DNA from: Allium sativum
Lineage: Eukaryota; Streptophyta; Magnoliopsida; Asparagales; Amaryllidaceae
Assembly: GCA_030737875.1 (NCBI GenBank)
Contig: CM060925.1
Location: 483,103,514 to 483,167,513 of the forward strand
DNA length: 64,000 nt
Direction of reading: 5' to 3'
Shown one piece after another: positions 36,683-50,040 of the stretch. The translations under genes and the position numbers were made by a program. The notes under the pieces are model-generated. The model was not told the DNA's origin and did no database searches. It was given only the letters and a program-made list of their open reading frames with translations. The stretch's first letter is position 1. Each line of letters begins with the position of its first letter.

Positions 36683-36758
36683 TATTGGTTGAGTAGTAAC
36701 CTTGGCTCTGTGGTGTAACTCGGTAGAGATGGGGTTAGTAAAACACCCTAGATTGAGT

Positions 36759-36761
<3 letters not shown>

Positions 36762-36817
<56 letters not shown>
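36762..36817. repeat. (AT)n microsatellite
   Basis: About 56 bases of nearly pure AT dinucleotide with one TG interruption. Confidence 0.95.
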
Positions 36818-36818
<1 letters not shown>

Positions 36819-37822
36819 GAGAGAACGTATTTGTAAATTTTATATAAAAATTGTTTTGTATCGTGTTGATCGGTACAAGTGTTGGGAAGCTATATTGAAC
36901 TAGTATTTAGCACGATATTGTTTTATAAAGAGGGTAAATGAAATAGTTTTGCCCAAATTCTATTTTTATAGAGAACGGAAATAAATTTTTATAATATCGT
37001 TTGTTTGGTTGTTTTGTTTGGTTTGATTAAAATTCAAATTGAATTATGAATTGAAATTGAACTAATTGGGAGACTATACTTAATTGGATATGTAAATAAA
37101 ATTTAACCAGGGTAAGCGTATTAATTTGGAATTCAAATGAAATTTAATAATATAAATTTGAGATTTTGAAATTAAATAGATAATAATAGAAATCGATCGA
37201 ATATTAATCGTGTATGTTCAACCAAAGTGAAAACATATCAGTTAGTATCAATTGTTGAATATAATTCAAATGATTTGGTTGTTTGCTGTTTGAATGATGG
37301 ATTAGTTATATGAAATCCATCAAGCAGGGTCGATAAAGAAGTTGAATGAATTGGAATAAAATCCCATCATAATGAATTGGAAATGCAATCGGTTATGAAG
37401 TGGGAAAAAAATGATTTAACCATGTATTGGTTACTTGCATTATTTGTTGAGTTAAATGCAGATTACAGAAGGCCGTGGGACTGATTGGAAGTATAGATTG
37501 GAAGACGACGAGTAGTTTGTTGATTTGCTATGGAATTGGAATTGATTTGCCCGACAAATAGGTAAACCTTAATATTATTGGTTGGTGATTGATTTTATAC
37601 CCCTGAGTTAGGTAGCCATTTGGCTTTTGATTTTCTTTTAGAGAAGTTAAGCCCAGAGTGGCATTTGTAGTTGTTGTGATCAAGCCGTGCAGTGGAGGTA
37701 CTGGCGAAATTTTTTTAGGAATGGTGAAAGAGTTTGAATTTGTTTTAAAAATAATTATTGAGTTCAGATCATTTTTCTTACCCTGTAATTTCGGGGACGA
37801 AAATCTTTTAAGGGGGGAAGAA

Positions 37823-40800
37823 TGTAACGACCCAGATTTTTGAACGTTGATTACGAATATTTAAATCGGTTTAAATATCGATTCAGTAATATTAATATAT
37901 TTTTATCGATATATTATAGGCTTTAAAATAGTTTTCTTTTCAAATGACCTTCGTTTCGACGAAACGAGTTTTATTGGAATGCGTACAACTGATTATTGTA
38001 GCGTTTCCAGTTTGGAGCCAAACGGAGTTGTTTTGTCAGTTGACGAAATTTAAGGGTAAACCGATGATTATATTTTCAATTAAAGCATGCTATATGTGCA
38101 AACAGAGACCATTTTTCACAAAATTGTTTTCATTGGGATCGTAACGTCAAATTATACCATGGCGTCCATTATTTGTAATTTTTGGAGTTCGTGTGCCTGG
38201 TGCGATCTTAATGGTCCATGTAACATAAGAATACCCAGTAAAATTGAGCCTACCTCATACTAAAAACATAGCAAAGGTTTTTATATCAAACAATAAAACA
38301 AATAAGCCTAAAATAGATAATTAACATTATCCGTGAATGATATTGTAGTGGGTTCGAATAGTCTCCATAACCGTAAAATATGCTAAATCATATAACAATG
38401 TGGAACATACTATATTAATATTGAAAACGAATAGTGAAATTATAATTTTCACATGACGTGGAACAAATTGTTACAAATTTCTACAACATGTTTCTGAAAG
38501 GCTGTGCTAGCCTACACCCTACTGCGAATTTCGTCCCATGTATGTAAGATTATATAATATTATAAATCATAAAATCAATTCCTTTTCCGCCAAGCCACGA
38601 AATAAATTTCTTGCAAGCCACACTTACTTTCCTTCCTCCGCACACTATCGACACCTTGCAATCCACGTAACCGTGCCCTACACGGTATTGCCCTCTATAA
38701 ATAAGCTTCTTCATTTTCTTTTTCATACAGCTGCAACGAAACTTCTCTTCTGTAAATGATGCCAAACTATCTCTCTTTCTTTTATAAGGTCGAATTCCAT
38801 TCCCCATTCTTTTCTGCCGACCACAACGTGAAGGGGAAGGGAACAACCACTGTTGTTTCCAGCGACAAGACATGCTCGATGCTGGAGAGGGACTGTCTGC
38901 GTAGTGACATGGAGTTCGAATGTTCGATGGGGCTGCTGTTAGCATGGGGGGTCCCGGACTGCCGAGGGTTGTCAGGGTAGTCTAAATCTCGGGAAGGAGT
39001 CTGCGGTGCGTTGGTTCAGAGTTTTCGAGCACGGTGAGTTTGCATGGGTAGTATGTGGTGGTGCTAATGTGGAAGGAGTCGTAGAGAGAGGGGAAAGAAA
39101 CTGGTTGCGTGACGTTGATGTGCGGTTACTTATGCTTTTGACATGGGGTGCATTCAAGGTGATCAAGGAAGCAGTGGGAATAAAAAAACAAGAATTTGGG
39201 GTCAGTTTGCATGGAGTAAACGGTGGTGTCTGGAGCAATACGTGACAGGGGGTTGTGTTTGCGTATGAAGCTGCAGTGAGCAACGTTAGTTTCGAAAGCA
39301 AGAAGAACAGTTAGAAGAAGGTGGGGAATTGTGTTGCGGTTGCGTGAGTGATCGGAGTGGGGAGGTGCAGCTAGTTGGAGTGGGTGCAGTGTTGGTCATC
39401 ACGAGTGGTAGCGATTTAAGGTAGAAGGACTTGCGGCTGTTGATGCAGGGGAAAGAGCACGGTAGACAAGGTAATAAACAGTAGCAATTTGGGTTATATT
39501 TTCACAAACGCCTAATTATATTTTTATACAACTGTTTAACTGAGCCTGAGCAACTATTGAACAGGGACCAATTATAATAAGTGCAGCGTGATTTAAGTTC
39601 GCGGTTTAAAATACCAGATCTATTTTATAGATGACATGGTCACTCCTGTAGAAAACCGTTTAAGTTAAATGTTTCTATGTGGCCCCTTTTACAATGTTTA
39701 ATTGTTGGAGTCTTGTATACGGTTTCGAGAATAGCAATGGTATGAATATGCCTAATCACGATAAAGGGTTTGCATGGTTTAAATTAGATGTAAGTAGTCA
39801 TTTTAATTAATAATTATTATAACGTGCCCAGTTATACATTTATTTTCTAAAAGTATAATTAATTATTTAATTAAGATATAATTAAAAGTTAATTTATTTA
39901 AATTTAACTCGTAAACTGAAATGTCTGTAACATTCTCATATATTATTAGTATCAGATCAATAAGGAGCGCTGGAGCTGTATCGGGGGACACTACATTATA
40001 CAGATGGTTTGGGCAGAGTTGGGCACTGTCGGTGGTTTTAATTAAATTAGACGATTGTTTAATTTAATTAGGACAATCCATTCCAGCGGCAGATGAAACT
40101 AAGGTGAGTTTAACTCACTCAGTTTACCCCATTATATTTTATATAAACTGGGTTTTTATTTTGTGTGCAATGTTTGCTAATGGTTGATAACTGGATGACT
40201 GTTTACATGTGTGATGGATATTTTAATATTCATGGATTAAATTAAGCGTTTGTTTAATTTAATTGAATTAAATCGTTATTTTTAACGATTAGATTTAAAA
40301 TGAGGTAACTTACCTCGTTGGTTACGTTTATAATAATAAACGTATTAAACAAATCATTTGATGCTTGAATGGCCGTTACAAATTGTTTGTTGACAATTAT
40401 TAGATAAACTGTTTATCATGTTGAAATTGAGGTAACCCATTGTGACGCAGGGAAGGACAGGTCGGAGGAATCCAGCCGGATTCCTCAAATAGGTTGTTTA
40501 CTTATATGAACTGTTAATCAGTTTGATTGATCATTGACTGTTGAAACTAAATTCAACACTTATTTGATATTTACCAATGGGTGATATTGGTTGGGTAATT
40601 ATCGGCAGATGGCCTGTAAAAGAATCGTTTTATAGAAATTGATTTACCGTCAGGTAAATCAATAGAAAGAAAATTATAAAATTTGTTTTATAATTAAAGA
40701 CATATTTTGAAAACAATTTTATATAAATTATATTTTAAATGAAGTTTATTAAAGGAAATAAATAATTATTTTTACCTTGTAGTTTGAAAACAAGTATATA

Positions 40801-43574
40801 AAGTGGGATTCGTAGATTCATGAGTTTTGTAAGCAGGTGAGTATAAATTTACAAAATGGTTACGAATAGAATCAATTAACAATTAAATGAGATTGTTAAA
40901 TTTAATTAGATCGTTAATTAAATCAAATGAAACTGTTTAAATTAATTTTGTTTATTGATGGCTTAGTGGAAATGGTTAATAAAGTAAATTTTGTTTGGGA
41001 TAACCAAGTCGACGACTTGCGCAAGGTTTGATTTTTATAGACCATTATTTGATTGTTAATTATTATTGAACTAAGGTATCATTTTAAAATAACCTTTTTA
41101 AGAAAGACTGATTATTTTATTTGAAGTAAAGAATGTTAGACCATTAAAGAGGAGTTGAAAACGTAAACGGAATTTTGAAAATATAGTATGAATATGAATT
41201 CATAAAGTGTCTCGATAGATGAGATTTGAAAATATAATAGTGGTTTCAAATGAAGCAAGTTGATTTAATATCTCGAGTCGAGATTTCTATAAAAAGAATA
41301 AAAGTTAAATTTTAAAGTGAATAATGTTTGAAACCAGGGTGGAATGGAAATGGTGGTAAAGGGGATTAGTTTAGTGAAATCTTGGTTAAAAGGGATTTTT
41401 AATAAGTTTTATTCATATGTATATGAGCTAGATTTATGATTTATTTCCAGAAAGGAATTACATAAAAGAAAAGTTTTAAACAAGATAGATAGGGGTTGAA
41501 ATCGAACGGAGATTTTAATGGATTGAACTTGGTCATAAAAGTAAGGATATAACGATAAGAATCTAGAGATGGATATTTTTAAATGTGAAAAGACTTTATT
41601 TGAATAAAACTAAAATATGTGGTTATTTAAAAAGGATTCTATGATAAATAGAAGTGCTGGGAAATTAGTTAAATGAGATTTCGTTCATAAACTTCTATAT
41701 ATTCTAAAGATAAGAGTGTTGTCGACTCAAGGTCTGAGAGGTAAATAAAATACCCCAACTTGTGACGACTTCATGATTATCCAAGAATGATATTAGTTTA
41801 GAAACAAAGGTAGTTGAAGGGATTTAGTTAATATGTCCATGAGGAACATTAAAGAGTTATAAGTTAAATAAATTGATTTGAAGTGAAAGGGCGGTATTCC
41901 AAATAGTAGAAAATTTAGAAATTTAATTAACCACTGTTTAACTGAAGAGGCCAGGTGATACTATATACGGGTCCAATGAACCCACTTTATTTTTCTATGG
42001 ATGATGGTTGTTTATTTTGATAGTTAAATCACCGACTATCAAAATCTGGCCAAAATGATTGTTGGTACGGAAAGACCGGGATCGAATTTATATTCGAAAA
42101 CCATTCCGACCAGTAAATACGTAAACGCTGAAGATACCAGAAGATGGTCGAGATAGAGCTTTGAAGACCGTAGATCTTCATAAGCGGATGGATTACTTGT
42201 CGAATATTCTTTGGCTAGCTTCCAGAGGTATTCTGACGTGATCTGGTCGTGGTTGAGATTTTGCGTATTGCAAGAACTTCTCGCTACTGATCCTTTGGAT
42301 GTGGTAGGAGGGTGCCTTCGGTTCATCCTATTCCTGGGTGACTTGTATGGACGAGTGTCTGACAAAGTATATCTAACAGATCGCGTAAGTTGATCTCTTC
42401 AAACGTATTCACGTATGGTGGCGGAGGAATTCGTTTCTCTTAGCCTTATACCCGTGGTATTTTTGTGGAAATTTATTTGTGACTTGGCGGGTATGACGAT
42501 GTGGCATTCAAAGTTTAACGTGCTGATCTAAAGCTAGATAATCATAGCCTCAAGCCTCATCAACCGGGAAATCAAAAATCGGGCAGGCAGCATGGCTATG
42601 TGGGTCGCTCTCATTAGGATGTATATTCACCTATTTAGAGAAATTCTTTTTGCTTCTTTAATCTATCGATGCTGTCCCATTTCGGGAAGACGGTTGCTGA
42701 TCCCAACCGTTGGTGATATACATTCGATACACTCAAGCAGAATGAGTGGTCAGTCATGTGTGGGCCGTGTTGCAAGACGTTCTTGTTGAACCCAGTATAT
42801 TCGCCTCTAGAGATACACTATCGGCAGGTGGTCCCATAACTTGTCATAATCGGAATCCAATCTCCAATAAGCGCCCGCGGTTTTTAATTGTATACTATAT
42901 ATGTGGAGTGTGAGATGCAAGCGTTCCACTAGATTGTTATTTATTTGTATTTAGACACTATTATAATATCAGAATAAGATATGATTTCAAAACTATTTTG
43001 GGTTATAGTAAGGTAAAAACCATCTGTGGTTATGTGTGGGCCGGTCTTACTATTATCCTTTTTCTTTCGAAAGGAATTTGAACTTAAAAATCAAATTTGA
43101 TGATTTCCCTTAAAATGTGCGAGTTATTCTCACTCTGGTTCACCAGACTGACCCGGTATTTGTAATGCTCGGGTTAGCCCGGGTCGTACAGGTCCAGCTT
43201 ATCAGATGCTGCAAAGTCTAGAGACATGCTGAAAGAGTTCAGATGTATGATTATATCTAGTATATTCCGCTGTGTGTTGTATACAAGGACAGGTTGTTAT
43301 AACTGTCCAAGTGTATTGATGTACTCTGATGTTGTAAGTATAATTTCAAGATCTCAATAAAGAATATTTCTATATTATATTTTGTTTCTACTGCGATGTG
43401 AGACTCTGATTTGTGTTGTGTTTTCTTATTCCTGTTTCTTCTATTCTAAAATTTCTTTCTTTCTTGTCTCATCCTCTAAATTCTTTCTATTGGCATCTGG
43501 GTTTTTAGTATCATTTGGGTTGGATTAGTGTTGGTTAATCAGCTCAAAAGGTACCGGAAATCTGGGTCATCACA
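37823..43574 (+). repeat. Family-2 LTR, 5,752 bp
   Basis: It starts TGTAACGACCCAGATTTTTG after the polypurine tract and ends GGGTCATCACA, followed by TTTGGTA (the start of a primer-binding site). The sequence is largely diverged from family 1 but keeps the same order of landmarks: an early TGTAACGACCC block, GTGAGT..CTCACTCA at about 40105, a GACGCAGGGAAGGACAGG block at about 40443, and the 'catggctatgtgggtcgc' block at about 42591. The window's first 972 bases are a second copy of its right end. Its ORFs (38538-39301, 42039-42789) show no domain. Confidence 0.82.
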
Positions 43575-43767
43575 TTTGGTAACATAATATAGAAATAAAT
43601 CTTTATTGAGAGCTTTAAATAAAACTTACAATATCAGAGTACATCATCATCACTAGACAGCTATAATAATTTGCCCTTATATACAACACAGCGAAATCAT
43701 ATGTCTGAATTCTTCCAGCCCGTCTCTTCACAGCCCTTGATAACCTAAACCTGTATACTCCGGGCTA
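43575..43767 (-). repeat. Inverted fragment of a family-2 LTR right end
   Basis: Read on the minus strand it gives AGCCCGGAGTATACAGG ... GAAGAGACGGGCTGGAAG ... TACTCTGATATTGTAAG ... AATAAAGATTTATTTC, matching about 590-765 of the window start. It lies head-to-head with the same segment in the adjacent LTR (about 43180-43375), forming an inverted repeat. Confidence 0.8.
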
Positions 43768-44031
43768 TTAAGCTAGTTAAATGGATTGAAGTGAATCAAT
43801 CGACTTGACTCAATTTGAATAGGTTTATTGGAATATAGGTTGGATATAAATGGATTGATCGTAGATCATTTGAATTAAATGAAGGAAGACCAAAAGTTTT
43901 GGTGGAATTAAAATTTGTTGAAATATGAGGAGTTGAGTTTTAACATAAGCGAGATTTTGAAAAGTAATGGATTTGTAGCATTTTCCCACCTTAGCAATTT
44001 CGAGGACGAAATTATTTTAAGGGGGGAAGAA
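43768..44031 (+). repeat. Second copy of the family-1 internal tail and polypurine tract
   Basis: 264 bp that parallel 34614-34877 base for base with only a few changes, beginning TTAAGCTAGTTAAATGG and ending AAGGGGGGAAGAA. It shows that the right LTR has its own internal-region remnant, as in a tandem LTR-internal-LTR-internal-LTR array. Confidence 0.85.
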
Positions 44032-47000
44032 TGTAACGACCCAGATTTTTGGCCGATTTATTTTAAATATTTAGTATGATTTTAAATATTGAATTTAAAA
44101 TATAAATGGTATTTTATTGGGTTATCGATTAAATAATCGAAATACGAGAACTGAAATAATTCAATTCGAATATAAAACTGAATCGAAATGGTTCAGATGA
44201 TTAATATATATTCTATTTGAATATAAACGACGATAAAAGTAATTTATTATTGAAGAATTTATTTGTTTTTGAATTTAAATTATGTTAATTTAATATGGTG
44301 TATAAGTTCAAATTAAATTTCAGAATAAATATATATATTGTTTAGTTTAGAATTTCGTTATAACATTTAAACGATAGTGGTTACGTTAAAATAGTGGTTC
44401 GTGCATGAACCCTGAGATATTTTAAATGGATAAGATCGAAATCAAATCAAAAATCAAATCGATATCGTTTTAAAAAGGAGAAAAATCTCTTTAAGTCAAA
44501 TCGAATTAAATAAAATTATACTTAAAATCTAAATCGTAATTTTTTTAGACTCTTTAAAAAGATTTTGCCGTGTACTACTGTCTCCCTCCTCCTTTATAAA
44601 AATCGCACCCTTCCTCTATATAATTACGCATAACTCCTCCAATTATTACCATTGAATCCCTTAGATTCCAAATCCTCAAACAAAAAACAAATTCATTCTT
44701 CAGCCAAACAAAACAAACCCGCTGTTCATCTTTCAAATCAAAGGAAAGGGGGCGAGCTCGATTTTAGGTTTTCAAGTTTGGGAGGGTCTGGAGGATCGCG
44801 ATAGTTACTGTCGTGACATTTGTTGAGGTCACGATTTCAATTGTTGTTGCGAGTTGGGTTACATCGCGAGATTCAGATAGGGGTTGAGAGGGGCGACTAT
44901 CGAGGTAAGGTGGTTCAAAGAAAGGGCGACCGAAGTGGTGGAACCGACGTTCGCAAGTGAGCGAAGGATTTGATGATTTCCAACACCTGTACGATGGTAC
45001 ATGCAGACCGAAGTTGAATTTTTCCAGAAGGTTGAGGAGCGATTCGAAGGGGAAGATGGGGCTCGATTCAATAACAATCACTGGGGTTCCGCTATGAAGT
45101 CGGCAGTGGGTGAATGAGGAGTTCGAAGCTGTGGATTTGGATGAGTGGTTTTGCGGTGCTCAATTGAATGAAGGCGTGGAGAATAGGGTCTGTGGAGTTT
45201 GTCCGAACAAGGGAAAGTGAGTATTAAGGCATGACATTGGCAATACAAAGACAATGGGATTGCAAGTATTAGTCTGAAGGTGACACAATAGTAGGAGAAA
45301 CAGTTCGACAATGGTTAAGTGTTTAAAAATGGGAATAAAGGTAATTATTCAATTTAATAATTTTATTGCATTTAAAATTTAATTGATAGCTTGAATAAGC
45401 ATGGGACCTAGTGAATTGGTATAATCATAATTTATAAATACAATATTAAAACGCTAGGGAATGAGGTGAAAGTAAAATTAATTTAGTCAAAAGTATGTTT
45501 AGTTTCTAAATTAGTTAATCAACTACTGAGAAAATATTGTGTTTAATTTATACAAGGTTTAAATTAAATAGTTAACTAATGGTTAAATGCTTTCTTAAAC
45601 CCTGTACAAACCCGGAATGACGATATATATATTCCATATGAATTCAGATTCGAGCGAAACTAGAAGCGTTGTGTTCATATGATCATAAGCTACGCTATAG
45701 GACTGGTTGGAAGTGTTTTGAAGCTTCCTGGGATTTTTATCTAAATTTAAGCAGTTGTTTAAAATTGGATAGAACGACGAGAATCATCGAAGTAATACCC
45801 TGGTAAGTAAATCTCACTCACCTTTAATTTAAAATTATTTTTATTAGTTAAAAATAATTGTTGTTGCTTGTTTGAATGCTGTTTGGTTGATTTAAATATA
45901 TTAGTTATTTAGGGTTGACTATTATATATATATATTGGGTTGATGATTGGTTGGATTCCCGCAGTATCATTAGCGGATGCCCGCAGTATCATTAGCGGAT
46001 GACCCTACGCCCACGTATATAAGTGGATCCCCTTTTATACTGCGATATCCTGCCTCGAAGCAGGATGGGTATTATTTCTGTTGACTAACGTCTGTGGGTG
46101 CAGGGAAAACAGGTTGGAGGGATCCAACTGGATTCCTCAAAAATATATTATCTGTTTGTTTATTTGTTTGCATATATACTGTCATATATAATGAGTTAGA
46201 AAAATAAATAATTGGTTGTTTGGTGTTTAAATATCACTGGGCCCAAATATTGATATTTAAAAATATCATGAAAAGGAATTTCGTAGATTTAAAAGGAAAT
46301 TCTATTTTTTTTTCTAAAATAGAAATTTGAAATTTCAAATGAGGAATTCAAATATGAGAAATTCAAATAGAATTTTGAGTATGAGAAATTCGAAGGAATT
46401 TAAATATGGAATTTGAATTCAAAGGAATTTAAATATGGAATTTGAATTCAAAGGAATTTAAATATGGAATTTGAATTCAAAGGAATTTAAATATGGAATT
46501 TGAATTCAAAGGGATTGAAATAGATTTGAATTCAAAGGAATTGAAATAGAATTTGAATTCAAAGGAATTCAAATAGAATTTGAATTCAAAGGAATTCAAA
46601 TAGATTTGAATAAAGAAAGTTCAAATGGAGTTAAATTTAGAAATTCAAATGTAATTTGAATATAGAATTCAAATAGAATTCAAATGGAATTTAAACAAAG
46701 GAAATTCAAATTTAGAATTTGAATGTAGAATTTTAAATGGAATTTGTTATAGAAATTGAATGGGGTTTGGATATAGAAAATTTAAATATGAATTCAAATA
46801 TAGAATTTGAATATAGTAATCCAAATGGAATTTGAATGTAGTATTTGAATAAAGAAAATTTGAATATAGAATTCAAATAGAAGTGAAATGGAATTCGAAT
46901 ATATAATTTCAAATGGAAGTGAAATAGATCAGAAATGTTATGTTGAAATGGATTTGATATATATTAAAAATATATCAGAATGGAATTGAATTTATTATAA

Positions 47001-50000
47001 ACGAAGTTAAAACGTTTATATTTATAAATATAATTAAAACAAACTCACCGCAGCGCTGTAGTTCGTAAATTGGCGATTTGAACTTCAATTGAATATACAG
47101 AACTCAATTGAAGTCAGAATTCTTTGAAACAAGAATCGTCAGGGACGATTAGGTAATAGTTTTCTAATGGAGGATAAAATTCTAGATTTCGTCGAATAGA
47201 TTTTGAGTTATATCAAAATCAAATTTTCAGAAAAGCAGCGCCAGAACTATTATAAAACCATAACGGTTTATTTAAATAAATTAAAGGATTTTAAGCAAAA
47301 TAAAAATCCAAATTTCCATTTAGAAAAATTCAGATTTTAGTTAGAAAATATATCGGAACCTAAGTGGAGTAATGAATTGATTTTTGAAGCAGAAAAACAG
47401 ATTTTTGATTATTAAATAGAATTAACTAATTTGAATAGTCATTAGTTAATGGGATTTTGAATTGATATTGGGCTTTGAATAAGTGAATTCAATTTGAAAA
47501 TTTATATTCAAAATCGAAAAGAAAACTAGAATTGAAATTGAAAATTCAATTTGGTTATGAGCAAGTTAAATATTTTGTTTGAACATGTTATGTTCAAACA
47601 AAGAAGCGAAATATGAAAAATAGCTAATTAAAGAATAAATGAGCGAAACTGAATTCAAACGATTGGATAGTGTTGAATTGAATTGAAAACAGGTGAGCAT
47701 GTGTTAGACAGGTATGAGATGAAGTATATGAAGATTTTAATTTATGTGCCCAACAAAAAGGTACATGTTTAAATTCATATATGAGATTTTATATGCCGTA
47801 TTGGCAAGCCGTTTGGCTTTTTCTTTTTATTTTGGATTGATGACGGCCATGGGAGGCTATTTGAAATATCCCGATGCTCCCGGTACAAGGAAGGTTATGG
47901 CGAATTTTTCCGGAAATTTAAGGAGTTAAAATATTTTAAGAAAATTTTGATAGTTAGAAATCAATATATCAATATATATTAAATTCGATAAGGAAACGAA
48001 TTTAAAATAGAATATTTTAAACAAAAAGGAAATTGATAGGCTGGTAATAGTAAGAGAAACAGATATACGTTAAAATGAATAATTGGGTTTTTATAGGTGT
48101 TTATTCGAGGTTAGTGGTTTTGCCGTTTTGAAGTTGAGAATGTTTTCAGTTAAGGTCTGAGAGGTAATTTTACCCCAACTTGATTGATTTCATTTTTAAT
48201 TGATAAATAGCAGGATCCAGTCTCGAAGAGAAGTGTTTGAAAAAGAGTTAGTTGAATAAAATATTTTGGGTTGTTATAACGTTGTTTTACACAACATTCG
48301 TTTTAACTCAAGTGATAGAATTTTGGAAATATAAAATTAATTATTTCCTGAGTATAATTAGAGTAGTCAGGAGAAAGATAAGTGATTGAAATTGTTTTCA
48401 ATTGCAAATAGAGATATTTTCTAAATATAGAAAATAAAAGGGGTTGATATTTGGAAACGTTTTTCCAAATGGCGTAAGAGGCCAAGATGATTATCGAAAA
48501 TATTTGGTTAACCAATATTGTTAAGGAAATGGAGAAGATATTTAATTAATGAAATATTAATTAAAGGGCCCAGTGATTTGTTTGATATGTTGAATGTACA
48601 CTTGTTTTTATTCGATAGTTAAATCATAGACTATCGAAGTTTTGACCATCATTGTCAATATGGAGAGACCGGTTGGATTATTATCCGTGAACCACTCTGT
48701 ATTGGCAGTAGCGTTGCGAATCAGATTAATTATATGAAGATAATCGAAGATGGAGTAAAGTGCAAGGGCTTCTTCTATTAATAGAAATTGTGCCTTCGGT
48801 TTCGTTCAATCCCAGAACGAACGTATATGGACGAATGTCTGACAGAGTATTTCCATTGATCGCATGAGTTGGTCTGTATAAATATTTATGGTGGCAACGG
48901 ATTTATTCCCTTAGCATAATATCCAGAATATTTGTGCAAATCAATGAGTGATTAATGGATCTGACAATGTGGCATTCAAAGTGAGTGTGCTATCAATGAA
49001 TAGAAAGTAATCGTAGCCTCAGGCCTCAACAACCGGGAAATGACAAAAATCGGGCAAGCAGCATGGCTATGTGGATCGCTTCCCTTAGGATGTATAATCA
49101 CCTATCTAGAGATTCATTTAATTTCTTATTCTATTCGATGCTGTCCCATTCGGGAAACGGTTGCTGATCCCAACCATTGGTGATATACATTCGATACACT
49201 CAAGCGAAATGAGTGGTCGGTCATGTGTGGGCCGGGTTGCGAGATGTTCTTGTTGAACCCCGGTGTATCGCCTCTAGAGTACACTGATCGGAAGGTGGTC
49301 CCATACCTTGTCATAGTTGGAATCCAATCTCCAATAAGCGCCCTGCGGTTTTGTATTTTATACTATATATGTAGAGCATGAGATGCAAGCGTTCTGCTAT
49401 TTGGTTATTTATTTGATGTAGACTTTATTATAATACCACTGGATTATCGTATCAAAGTGTTTTGGGTTATAGTAAGGTAAAAACCGTCCATGTTTAGGTG
49501 TGGGCTGGTCTTACTATTATCTTTTCTTTCGAAAGGATTTTGAAAGTTAATCAAATGGTTGGAGTTTACTCACACCAGTCCCATGACTGACCCAGGGTTT
49601 ATTTTGTTTGTTTTCTCTAAACTCTTGGGTGCCCAAATTTGTACGGACAGTCAAGTAGTCGGGATTTTTCAGATTCACTTGGAAGAACTGGAAGCAGGAG
49701 ACTTCACCAGTTAGCTATAGACTATCATATATTCCGCTGTGAACCATGTTTGCATCTGGAAACATGTGTTTATAACTGTTCCAGGAATAACTGATGTGCT
49801 CTGATGATGGTATGTATATAAAGTTACTGATTTGTATTTCAAAAGTTATGTTATATAATATATTTTATTCGTTCCGCTGTGAGATTTGTCTTCTTTGTTT
49901 TCTTCTATTCTAACCTTTCTTTCTTTCTATTCCTCATCCTCTAACTTCTTTCTAATAATGATTTGTATTTATGTACAATTTGGGTTGGACGTGTGGTGTT

Positions 50001-50040
50001 ATTAGTCAACTCAGATGGTACGGATTTGCGGGCCTTTACA
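44032..50040 (+). repeat. Family-1 3' LTR, 6,009 bp
   Basis: Full-length partner of 27746-33756, ending GGGCCTTTACA and followed by TCTCT (50041-50045). ORFs inside (44764-45311, 47744-47929, 48303-48515) are LTR by-products. Confidence 0.9.

Larger units (their letters stand above)
36669..37822 (+). other. Family-2 internal region, about 1.15 kb, non-coding
   Basis: It runs from the second primer-binding site to a second polypurine tract (AAGGGGGGAAGAA, 37810-37822). It contains an (AT)n microsatellite near its start. The only coding trace is the chromovirus pol end just before the LTR (NFGDENLLRGEECNDPDF, read at about 37785-37843). No gag or enzyme motif. Confidence 0.78.
27746..50040 (+). 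mobile_element. 22.3 kb complex of non-autonomous, giant-LTR Tekay/Del-like retroelements
   Basis: The two outermost LTRs (27746-33756 and 44032-50040) are near-identical, start TGTAACGACCC, end CTTTACA, and are bracketed by TCTCT. A methionine-type primer-binding site (TGGTATCAGAGC, 33759-33770) follows the first and a polypurine tract precedes the last. Between them lie a complete but tiny internal region, a truncated middle LTR, a second family with its own internal region and 5.75 kb LTR, an inverted LTR fragment and a repeated internal tail. No gag or pol is present anywhere except the few codons overlapping the polypurine tract, so enzymes must come from another element. Confidence 0.87.

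Noticed and set aside
43575..43600. Primer-binding site after the family-2 LTR
   Set aside because: Only TTTGGTA matches. The following bases belong to the inverted LTR fragment, so no working site is present.
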